A stretch of 14,317 bases of DNA. Source: Hyphomicrobiaceae bacterium. Lineage in GTDB: Bacteria; Pseudomonadota; Alphaproteobacteria; Rhizobiales; HXMU1428-3. A program made the translations under genes and the position numbers. Shown piece by piece: positions 1 through 5,975 of this stretch (the stretch's first letter is position 1; every line of letters begins with the position of its first letter). The stretch lies in NCBI GenBank assembly GCA_028285025.1, contig JANQQH010000362.1, forward strand, positions 1 through 14,317, read 5' to 3'. A model generated the notes under the pieces. The model was not told the DNA's origin, did not search any database, and saw only the letters and a list, made by a program, of their open reading frames with translations.

Positions 1-387
1 AACGCTGTCATCGCTCACAGACTCAATGCTATCAATCGTGCGTACACCATGGCCATAACGGCGCCACGCCATTTCATGTGAAGAAAAAGTAGGAGACAAC
101 ACCGCCACTTTTGATCGTGGCCGAAGTTGAGGCAAAGCATTAATTTAAAATTCAGAGCCTGGCGCTGCAATAAGTCCTGTGCCTTTTTTGACACCGTAAG
201 CGTGGCGAGCCACGTCTTCTAACGCAGCCAAATCTTGAGCTTGCGGCAAATGGTGAAAACAAGATTGCGGCAACCCTTTAATTTCATAACCATTCGGGTT
301 AATGCCGGTTGACAAATCAATCCATTTTGAGCGCTCAATCCCATATGTCTTGATCGCACGATCCAAATCACCACCATGCTCAACCAT
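1..387 (-). pseudogene. cobD: Threonine-phosphate decarboxylase (CobD/CobC type), 5' part with in-frame stop
   Basis: The family is a PLP-dependent aminotransferase-fold enzyme that decarboxylates L-threonine-O-3-phosphate to (R)-1-aminopropan-2-ol phosphate, the linker of the cobalamin nucleotide loop. Seen here: the N-terminus has the family pattern HGGDLDRA, then WIDLSTGINPNGY, then AAPGSEF. At codon 81 there is a TAA (145-147). Beyond it the same frame continues as INALPQLRPRSKVAVLSPTF, which is what follows the PGT/PGS motif in this family, so the TAA sits where a Leu-like codon is expected. The frame stays open to the window edge, and the PLP-lysine region lies outside. The ATG at 387 has AAGGAG 7 nt upstream. 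Either the gene is inactivated by a nonsense mutation or the base is a sequencing error. Aerobic-pathway literature calls this gene cobC. Family call is confident; loss of function is inferred. Confidence 0.85.
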
Positions 388-468
388 ACCAATACTCCTT
401 AACTTAAACTGGTAATTACTATGCCTTAACCTTGGGTTTCAGGCAATATTCTAAATCACTTGACTTAC

Positions 469-489
469 AAGACAAATTCAAGACAAATT
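469..489. repeat. Tandem 10-bp direct repeat in the cobD/DUF1636 divergent promoter gap
   Basis: AAGACAAATT occurs at 469-478 and again at 480-489, a period of 11 bp, about one helical turn. It lies in the 133 bp gap between the divergent cobD and DUF1636 starts, about 30 bp before the latter. It could be a regulator site, but this is inference from position and spacing only. No B12-box-like sequence or riboswitch fold was recognised in this gap. Confidence 0.4.
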
Positions 490-520
490 GCGCCTTGATT
501 GTATTTAAGCAAGAGACCTC

Positions 521-931
521 ATGACCCATTCACCAGAGCTAGAAATCTACATTTGCGGCGTCTGCCGCCCGAAAAACGCTGACAGTGACGACCCAAGGCG
601 TCCCGGACGCGATTTAATGAAAAAGTTAAAATCCAAGCTGGAAGAACAGGGTCTAGAAGAGCGTTTTGCCTTGAAAATGATGCAATGTATGAGCGTGTGC
701 AAACGCCCCGCCACCATAACGATCGTCAGTCCCGGCAAGTTCACGTTTACTGTGGGTGATTTGGATCCAGAGACCACAGCCAATGATATCATCACCTTTG
801 CCAAACTCTATGCTGCCAGCCAAGACGGCATCCCAGACTGGAGCGACCGACCTGAATGTATCCGCCAAGGCATCATCGCCCGCACCCCACCCTTTAATGC
901 CATCCATCAACGGGTGAAGGATGTCGGATAA
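521..931 (+). CDS. DUF1636 family cysteine-motif protein, cobalamin-neighbourhood
   Basis: A 136-residue cytoplasmic protein without signal peptide or membrane segment. It opens with EIYICGVCRPKN and carries a CX2C pair (C12, C15) and a later CX3C pair (C56, C60). This is the pattern of the DUF1636 family, small thioredoxin-fold ferredoxin-like proteins that may hold a [2Fe-2S] cluster. Family members are frequently encoded beside cobalamin biosynthesis or transport genes in alphaproteobacteria, and here it is divergent from cobD and close to cobB-cobK-cobL. The biochemical role is not established, so no reaction is assigned. The start ATG has only a weak purine stretch (AAGAGA) before it. 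It converges with the AraC gene 57 bp downstream. A decayed second copy of its 3' end lies at 2789-2915. Family assignment is fairly sure; the iron-sulfur and cobalamin link is inferred. Confidence 0.85.
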   Translation: MTHSPELEIYICGVCRPKNADSDDPRRPGRDLMKKLKSKLEEQGLEERFALKMMQCMSVCKRPATITIVSPGKFTFTVGDLDPETTANDIITFAKLYAASQDGIPDWSDRPECIRQGIIARTPPFNAIHQRVKDVG

Positions 932-988
932 AGGAAGTAAAAGGATCGACGCTTGAATAAAATAGCATAAGGCCGGTCAGTCCGGTAT

Positions 989-1984
989 CTACGCAATTTT
1001 TCTCTGTTCCCATTTTCGATATTGTGAGGGAGACATTCCTGTCCAGCGTCGAAATGCCCGCGAGAAGTGCCCACTATCATTATAGCCCAATTGAAGAGCG
1101 ATATCGACCAAACGCTGATTGGTCGTCTCAAGCAAAAACAACGCCCGATCCTGTAATATACCCTCAACGATACTAGAAAAGCTGTGCCCTTCTGCCTCCA
1201 ACGCACGCTGTAAAGAACGACGGCTCGTTTCTAATTTTGACGCAACCCAGTCAATCTTTGGAAACCCTTCAAGCAACGCAATCGCAACAAGGGCAGCAAC
1301 TTCAGATTGACACCCAGAAGTCGTGGGGATTTCAGGCTCAGAACTAAAATCCGGGTTTATCTGTCGCCGCCCAGTCATAGAAAGCAAAGAAAGATCAAAT
1401 TCTATTGATGATACTGACATGCCATGCATAACAGGCGCGGCAAATACCTTTTCCAATGCAGCCGCCTGCGCTGGCCCAGTACAGGTCGACCTAATCAATG
1501 ATGGAGACCACCCAGATCCAACAAATTTCCGCACAAGGTCAACTAAATAACCTAATCCCAATAATTCGTTTTGAAATTTACCGTCTGCCCCAACATCAAG
1601 AAACTTGATCGACCAACGTGCCTTTGTGTCAAGAATTTCAAGTTTTAAATCAGTTTCTGTCTGAAGATAACGATTCAACCCGCGAGCAGCTCGTTCAATC
1701 GCACTTGCTAAAGTTGGAGCGCTCGTTATCCATTTACCGTACGCCCCCAACGCCCGCACATCTACCAATTGCCCCAAAGTCCCGCCAAAAAATGGGTCGC
1801 CAATTTCACGCCCAGCTTGACTAAGTATTTTAAACTGCTCGCGTAACGGCAGCGGTAAATCGGGATTTTTCAGCAAGCTAAGAGGCAGATCCACACAATT
1901 AAACACTCTTTCTATCGATCCACCACGGACCTCAACAAAATCCGCAATTGGCCCAAGCGCACTAACACGTGTATATCCTTGCAT
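989..1984 (-). CDS. AraC-family transcriptional regulator with arabinose-binding-like N-terminal domain
   Basis: From the start chosen here the protein has 331 residues. The first about 200 (VSALGPIADFVEVRGG onward) resemble the ligand-sensing domain found in OruR/ArgR-like AraC regulators. Residues about 241-327 form the double helix-turn-helix: SRRSLQRALEAEG is the first recognition helix, and LVDIALQLGYNDSGHFSRAF followed by RRWTGMSPSQYR is the second-helix signature. I prefer the ATG at 1984 because GGGGAG stands 6 nt before it. The upstream in-frame ATG at 2050 would add 22 residues but has no visible ribosome binding site. It is divergent from the Tat-cupin gene at 2110, so it probably regulates that gene and itself; ligand and targets are unknown. 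The 3' end converges on the DUF1636 gene. It is probably part of an accessory cassette inserted among the cobalamin genes. Confidence 0.9.
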   Translation of the reverse strand: MQGYTRVSALGPIADFVEVRGGSIERVFNCVDLPLSLLKNPDLPLPLREQFKILSQAGREIGDPFFGGTLGQLVDVRALGAYGKWITSAPTLASAIERAARGLNRYLQTETDLKLEILDTKARWSIKFLDVGADGKFQNELLGLGYLVDLVRKFVGSGWSPSLIRSTCTGPAQAAALEKVFAAPVMHGMSVSSIEFDLSLLSMTGRRQINPDFSSEPEIPTTSGCQSEVAALVAIALLEGFPKIDWVASKLETSRRSLQRALEAEGHSFSSIVEGILQDRALFLLETTNQRLVDIALQLGYNDSGHFSRAFRRWTGMSPSQYRKWEQRKIA

Positions 1985-2109
1985 ATAAAACTCCCCACGA
2001 GTAAATTCTGGCACCAAATGGCAAGAAAGTAAAGCGTCCACATGTAACACTGAAACGGTGAATCCGTGAGATTAAAAATCTTCTTATTTCATTATCATGG
2101 GAGGGTACA

Positions 2110-2661
2110 ATGAAGGAAATGAACATCACACGCCGCGAAGGGATTCTTGCCTTAGGCGCAGCAGCAGCGGCAACAGCATTGGGTTCTGGAACTGCTGTCG
2201 CAAAAAAATTTGCCGGAGAATTCGATCAAACCAATATCAAATGGAACACGTTGGAAGGGATTGAAGACGTTTGGTACCACGTTTTAAGGGTCGACTCTGA
2301 AGAAGAAATCGTCGACATACTTTTCAAGTTCGCAGCCAACAAGCAAGCTGTTTTACATCGTCATAAAGCAGATTACAGCACATTCATCATCCAGGGTGAG
2401 TTACGGCTTTACGACAAAGATGGCGCTCTAACGGAAATCCGCCCGACAGGCAGCTATGTTCAGAAAAAAGCTGACGGCCCGCCACATAATGAAGGCGGAG
2501 GTGATGTAGACTGTGTTGCATTGTTTAGCAATTGGGGCACAAAAGGTACAATATATGAAGTGTTAGGGCCAGATCTAGAAGTCGTTGGAACCCTGGGATT
2601 TAAAGATTTCCAAGAGCTTCACGAAGCACAGCCAAAGCCAGTACAACCCATGAAACCCTAG
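2110..2661 (+). CDS. Exported cupin-domain protein with Tat-type signal
   Basis: A 183-residue protein. Residues 7-31 form a twin-arginine-like signal: T7-R8-R9-E, a hydrophobic alanine-rich stretch, and a probable cleavage after AVA near residue 31, so a periplasmic location is likely. The mature part is one cupin barrel: motif 1 is LHRHKADYSTFIIQGELRLY (H83, H85) and motif 2 is PTGSYVQKKADGPPHNE (H126). The Glu that usually follows HxH in motif 1 is absent, with D/Y/S at 88-90. Three His could still bind a metal, as in acetylacetone-dioxygenase-like and ChrR-like cupins, but the substrate cannot be told. GGGAGGG precedes the ATG at 2110. A second in-frame ATG (codon 4) is possible and would leave the twin-arginine motif intact. 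It is divergent from the AraC gene, its likely regulator. Cupin fold is confident, export likely, function unknown. Confidence 0.85.
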   Translation: MKEMNITRREGILALGAAAAATALGSGTAVAKKFAGEFDQTNIKWNTLEGIEDVWYHVLRVDSEEEIVDILFKFAANKQAVLHRHKADYSTFIIQGELRLYDKDGALTEIRPTGSYVQKKADGPPHNEGGGDVDCVALFSNWGTKGTIYEVLGPDLEVVGTLGFKDFQELHEAQPKPVQPMKP

Positions 2662-2679
2662 CACACCAAATAGAAACAG

Positions 2680-2714
2680 GCACACCAACCAACAAAATAA
2701 ACCGGTTGGTGTGC
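2680..2714 (+). terminator. Hairpin after the cupin gene
   Basis: GCACACCAACC (2680-2690) and GGTTGGTGTGC (2704-2714) form a perfect 11-bp stem with a 13-nt AT-rich loop, 18 bp after the cupin stop codon. No T-run follows, so it may be a weak intrinsic terminator or a 3'-stabilising hairpin rather than a canonical terminator. Confidence 0.45.
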
Positions 2715-2788
2715 TATCCATAGGCAAATAAACCCGTTATTTTATTCAGGTTTTGAAGCATCAAATACACAAACCAGCCTTAAATCCC

Positions 2789-2915
2789 ATCTTCACCTTT
2801 GCCAAATTTTATGCGGCCAGCCAAAATAGCATTCCACAGTGGAGCAACATCCACCAAGATGTTAGCCCACCCCGCCTTTAATACGGTTCATCAGCGAGTG
2901 AAAGGTGTCTGTTAA
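2789..2915 (+). pseudogene. Decayed 3' remnant of a second DUF1636 gene
   Basis: This stretch aligns with 788-931, the 3' end of the intact DUF1636 gene. Over 2789-2845 about 47 of 57 bases match, and the reading is IFTFAKFYAASQNSIPQWSN against IITFAKLYAASQDGIPDWSD. After a region shortened by deletions, the match resumes in another frame as HPAFNTVHQRVKGVC-stop against TPPFNAIHQRVKDVG-stop. The remnant is 127 bp against 144 bp, a difference not divisible by three, so there is a frameshift. The 5' two thirds of the gene, with both cysteine pairs, is not recognisable upstream. It is therefore a broken paralogue and cannot make a DUF1636 protein. Similarity may reach back weakly to about 2773. 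Confidence 0.85.
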
Positions 2916-2942
2916 ATAGTTCTAGTTAGACAGTTTTCCAAA

Positions 2943-3110
2943 ATGAGCTATTGGTATAAAAGTGCCATCAGCCGTCATATTCACGGGGTATTAATTAGAG
3001 TATATTTTGTTCAAATTTATAACATTGGGAGTCAAAAAATTATACTGGGTGAAAACGAAGAATTGCATGTGATTGAAAAAACTATAAAAGCTTTGGAAGT
3101 TAAGTTATAA
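2943..3110 (+). CDS. Possible small protein, 55 residues, unknown
   Basis: An ATG-to-TAA frame in an AT-rich stretch: it begins MSYWYKSAISRHIHGVLIRV and ends with ILGENEELHVIEKTIKALEV, then KL. The second half looks like an ordinary amphipathic helix rather than random translation. No ribosome binding site is visible before the ATG and no family is recognised. It lies 38 bp before the membrane-protein gene on the same strand and shares its AT-rich composition. It could be a real small gene, a fragment of a larger gene, or chance. Low confidence. Confidence 0.3.
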   Translation: MSYWYKSAISRHIHGVLIRVYFVQIYNIGSQKIILGENEELHVIEKTIKALEVKL

Positions 3111-3148
3111 AAAACTATTTAAACATTTTAAAAAAGAAGTTAGCTTAA

Positions 3149-3628
3149 ATGATTGAAGAAAAAATAGCCCCACAAAACACATCTAATTCTAAACCAGTAA
3201 AGCATCCCTGGGTTATTTACTTCGTTGCACTTTGGTCATTTTTTGGAATTGCTGGCTTTGTATCTACCTTTATACGAGTTATGACACGAGCAAGCCCAGT
3301 GCTAAATCAACTCTTTAATTTAGTTCTTTTTGCACTTATTATTGCAATAATAATATACGTCATGAAAATGAGAAGATCAGCAATTATCTCGTTTGGTATT
3401 GCTTGTATTTTATTGGCATTATATAATTTAATCAACATCATATTTCTATTGTTATCTAATGGACTAACAGATGAAGCAATACATTTAGGGATTTTTTATG
3501 CCATCCCGTCAGTCATTTTAGCAGCAATTGTATTGAGACCAAGTTTTCTAAAACTTGCTAATCAATATCAAACCTACAAAAAATTTGAATCTGAACAGAT
3601 TTTAGCACTAAAAAAGTCTTTGCAATAG
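3149..3628 (+). CDS. Hypothetical four-helix membrane protein
   Basis: The 159-residue product is not recognised. It has a short polar N-terminus (1-19), then four hydrophobic stretches at about 20-44, 52-73, 77-103 and 111-130, and a charged C-terminal tail (YKKFESEQILALKKS). The basic loop KMRRS after helix 2 and the polar N-terminus suggest that both termini are cytoplasmic. No catalytic motif or signal peptide can be seen. Base composition is clearly more AT-rich than in the flanking cobalamin and hem genes, with many ATT/ATA/TTA codons, which suggests horizontal acquisition. Only a weak purine stretch (AAAGAAG) well upstream could serve as ribosome binding site. It lies between the DUF1636 remnant and the convergent cobB gene. 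That it is coding is likely from its length and coherent membrane topology; its function is unknown. Confidence 0.7.
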   Translation: MIEEKIAPQNTSNSKPVKHPWVIYFVALWSFFGIAGFVSTFIRVMTRASPVLNQLFNLVLFALIIAIIIYVMKMRRSAIISFGIACILLALYNLINIIFLLLSNGLTDEAIHLGIFYAIPSVILAAIVLRPSFLKLANQYQTYKKFESEQILALKKSLQ

Positions 3629-3741
3629 AAAATATAAACACTCTTAGTGTTGACCTCAGAAGTTCAGCTCAGGATCAAACCCAGCATTCAAGCAATACAA
3701 TTTTTTATGTCCTCTACTCAAAGAACAACAGAAGTAGACTA

Positions 3742-5046
3742 TCACCCCCCATCAATCAAATGCACAAACGACCCTGAAACCCTGCCCTTAACCAGCCCAT
3801 AACACCCCTCACCGTCAACATCTTGATAAAGCCCCTCCCCCTCTTGCCTCAAAACACTCGCATAATGAAACTCATGCCCGCGAAACACTTGACCATCGCC
3901 ACTGCGCACAACATGACGATACCCAAGATGAAGCTTGCGTTTCTCAAAGCTGGTCTCCAAATCCAACAACCCAGCCATCGCATGGCGCTGGCCTTGTTGA
4001 TCAATCAGCCCTTGGCCCAACACCATATAGCCCCCACACTCTCCATAAACTCTCTTGCCGTGCTTGGCCGCCTCTCTCAGCCCATTCATGAAACGCTGAT
4101 TGCCCGCAAGCTGCCCACCATAAAGCTCCGGATATCCACCCGGTAAATAAACCGCATCAGCCCTGCTGTCGGGCGCTTCATCTTGAAGGGGAGAAAAGAA
4201 ACTCAAAGTCGCCCCAGCTTCACGCCAGCCTGTTTGCAAATGCGGATAGAAAAACCCAAACGCCTCATCGCGCGCCACGGCAATATGGTTGCCAAGCGGC
4301 ACAATACCTTGCCTCACTTCACGTGCACCCAAGCCATCAAACCCAAACAAGCCAGCGACCCTTTGCAGTGCTTCTAAATCCACATGCGCCGCAACATGAT
4401 CAGCAATTTCATTCAAACGTTCATCAAGCTCTTGCGTCTCACATGCCTGCACCAATCCCAAATGACGTGAAGGCAAAGCCATAGCCTCAAAACGCGGCAC
4501 CGCCCCCAACACAGGCACACCGATTTGCGCTAACGCATCTTCCATCATCGCCACATGGCGCAAAGACCCAAGCTTGTTCAAAATCACACCAGCCAATGTG
4601 AGAGAAGGATCAAACTCTGCAAACCCTTTCACAAGCGCTGCCACTGACTGCCCCATACCCGCACAATCCACCACCAACACCACTGGCAAATCAAACACCC
4701 GCGCAATATCAGCCGTGGCCCCATGGCCAAGCACCCCTGGTTTAACCGCCCCATCAAACAACCCCATCACCCCTTCAATTAAGGTCAACTCACTTTGGCT
4801 GGCAAGCTGTCGGCCCAAACTGGCAAGCGTCTCCCCTTGCATCGCCCATCCATCCAAATTAACGGAAGGACCGCCAGCCGCCACCTCATGAAATTGCGGA
4901 TCAATATAATCCGGCCCAATTTTAGCTGGCGATAAAGACACCCCCAGTCGCGCCAAAGCGCGCAACAGGCCAATGGTCAAACAGGTTTTGCCGGATCCAC
5001 TATGGGGGGCAGCGATCACCAATCCTTTAGGCGAAGTTTCAGTCAT
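3742..5046 (-). CDS. cobB: Cobyrinate/hydrogenobyrinate a,c-diamide synthase CobB
   Basis: CobB uses glutamine and ATP to amidate the a and c side chains of hydrogenobyrinic acid (or cobyrinic acid). The product from the ATG at 5046 is 434 residues, normal for the family. The N-terminal P-loop ATPase-like domain has APHSGSGKT (14-21), KIGPDYIDPQFH and EGVMGLFDG. The C-terminal class I glutamine amidotransferase domain has LPGGYPELY (about 301-309), GECGGYM with nucleophile C337, GHEFHY (390-395) and a final GSFVHLI with H429. The same frame is open up to 5310, but that extension has no family similarity and would overlap cobK, so 5046 is preferred; it is the family-typical start (MTETSPKGLVIAAPHSGSGK). 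No strong ribosome binding site is seen. The gene is divergent from cobK across 88 bp. Assignment is very secure. Confidence 0.96.
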   Translation of the reverse strand: MTETSPKGLVIAAPHSGSGKTCLTIGLLRALARLGVSLSPAKIGPDYIDPQFHEVAAGGPSVNLDGWAMQGETLASLGRQLASQSELTLIEGVMGLFDGAVKPGVLGHGATADIARVFDLPVVLVVDCAGMGQSVAALVKGFAEFDPSLTLAGVILNKLGSLRHVAMMEDALAQIGVPVLGAVPRFEAMALPSRHLGLVQACETQELDERLNEIADHVAAHVDLEALQRVAGLFGFDGLGAREVRQGIVPLGNHIAVARDEAFGFFYPHLQTGWREAGATLSFFSPLQDEAPDSRADAVYLPGGYPELYGGQLAGNQRFMNGLREAAKHGKRVYGECGGYMVLGQGLIDQQGQRHAMAGLLDLETSFEKRKLHLGYRHVVRSGDGQVFRGHEFHYASVLRQEGEGLYQDVDGEGCYGLVKGRVSGSFVHLIDGG

Positions 5047-5102
5047 AAAATATACAGGTTCCAAAACAGGTCTCAATAAACCGCCATACCTAGCAAGCCA
5101 TT

Positions 5103-5120
5103 GCAAATTATGCAATTTGC
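5103..5120. promoter_or_regulatory. Palindrome in the cobB/cobK divergent gap
   Basis: GCAAATT (5103-5109), spacer ATGC, AATTTGC (5114-5120) make an inverted repeat with 7-bp arms, 14 bp before the cobK start. Its place between two divergent cobalamin genes makes it a candidate operator or part of a bidirectional promoter. No regulator is known, and chance AT-rich symmetry cannot be excluded. Confidence 0.35.
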
Positions 5121-5134
5121 TATAACAAGAAGCC

Positions 5135-5917
5135 ATGCAAAAACAAATTCTACTGTTAGGTGGTTCCAGCGAAGCCTTCACCCTTGCCCAAACCCTAGAA
5201 CAGCACCCAAGATTTAAGGTGATCAGTTCTCTGGCAGGCCGCACCTCCCTGCCTCGAAAACCGGTTGGTAAATACCGCACGGGCGGTTTTGGCGGGCTTG
5301 ATGGTCTCATCAGCTATTTGCAAACCAATTCCATTGAGGCAATCATAGACGCCACCCACCCCTTTGCCAGCAAGATGAGCCAAACAGCAAATCAAGCCGC
5401 CCTTACAACCAACATACCCATCCTTCATCTTTGGCGCCCCGCCTGGCAGAAAAAACCCGATGATAACTGGATCGAAGTCAATACGATGCAAGAGGCAGCA
5501 ACAGCTCTAAAAACAGATCACAGCCCCGCCTTCCTCACCATAGGCCGCCTAGAACTAGCCCCTTTTTTATCAAGGCCAGACCTAGACTTTCTTGTGCGCG
5601 CCATTGAGCCACCAAAAAAGTCCGAGCAAAAAACCCAGCTCACACCGCAAGGACAAGAGCAAGACTGGCCGGAGAACTTCACCTTCATTTATGCCAAAGG
5701 CCCGTTTTGCTATGAACAAGAACAATCACTGATACAAAAACACAATATCAAAACCATAGTCACCAAAAACAGCGGCGGCCCTGCCGCTTACGCCAAATTA
5801 GACGTTGCCCGCGCTTTAAAATTACCCGTCATTATGGTGAACCGCCCCCCCAAACCAAACGGCCCAACAGTTGCCACCCCAGATGAAGCAATCACTTGGC
5901 TAGAGAAAACGCTTTAA
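5135..5917 (+). CDS. cobK: Precorrin-6A reductase CobK
   Basis: CobK uses NADPH to reduce precorrin-6A to precorrin-6B in the corrin ring pathway; the same family (CbiJ) acts on the cobalt form. The product is 260 residues, the usual length. Visible marks are the N-terminal dinucleotide-fold start ILLLGGSSEA (5-14), SSLAGRTSLPRKPVG, GGFGGLDGL, DATHPFASKMS, the central TIGRLELAPF, and the C-terminal TKNSGGPAAYAKLDVARAL with LPVIMVNRPP. All are characteristic of CobK/CbiJ. AAGAAG just upstream of the ATG is a plausible but close ribosome binding site. It is followed 58 bp later by cobL on the same strand, and the two act in consecutive steps, so co-transcription is likely. It is divergent from cobB. 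Nothing is missing or truncated. Confidence 0.95.
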   Translation: MQKQILLLGGSSEAFTLAQTLEQHPRFKVISSLAGRTSLPRKPVGKYRTGGFGGLDGLISYLQTNSIEAIIDATHPFASKMSQTANQAALTTNIPILHLWRPAWQKKPDDNWIEVNTMQEAATALKTDHSPAFLTIGRLELAPFLSRPDLDFLVRAIEPPKKSEQKTQLTPQGQEQDWPENFTFIYAKGPFCYEQEQSLIQKHNIKTIVTKNSGGPAAYAKLDVARALKLPVIMVNRPPKPNGPTVATPDEAITWLEKTL

Positions 5918-5975
5918 TTGTTTTTTTTGGAAAGCTAAAAAGAGATACAAACGAAAAGCGATCATACAAAAAATT

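Noticed and set aside
145..147. TAA as a recoded or readthrough codon in cobD
   Set aside because: Other genes here (cobK, hemC, tsaD) end in TAA, so a changed code is not supported; nonsense mutation or sequencing error is simpler.
388..520. Possible cobalamin riboswitch upstream of cobD or DUF1636
   Set aside because: No B12-box-like sequence or suitable stem array was recognised, and the 133 bp gap is too short for a full riboswitch plus two promoters. The cobB/cobK gap of 88 bp is also too short.
1985..2050. Longer AraC start at 2050
   Set aside because: There is no Shine-Dalgarno sequence there, while GGGGAG stands 6 nt before the ATG at 1984. The longer form cannot be fully excluded.
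3637..3651. Mini-hairpin AACACT-CTT-AGTGTT after the membrane-protein gene
   Set aside because: Only six AT-rich base pairs and no T-run follow, so it is not supported as a terminator.
3667..3690. Short stretch resembling the reverse complement of a 16S rRNA 5' end (CAGGATCAAAC)
   Set aside because: Similarity is limited to about a dozen bases with nothing rRNA-like on either side; coincidence.
5047..5310. N-terminal extension of the cobB frame to 5310
   Set aside because: The extension has no similarity to CobB, would overlap the cobK coding region, and the family-typical start is the ATG at 5046.
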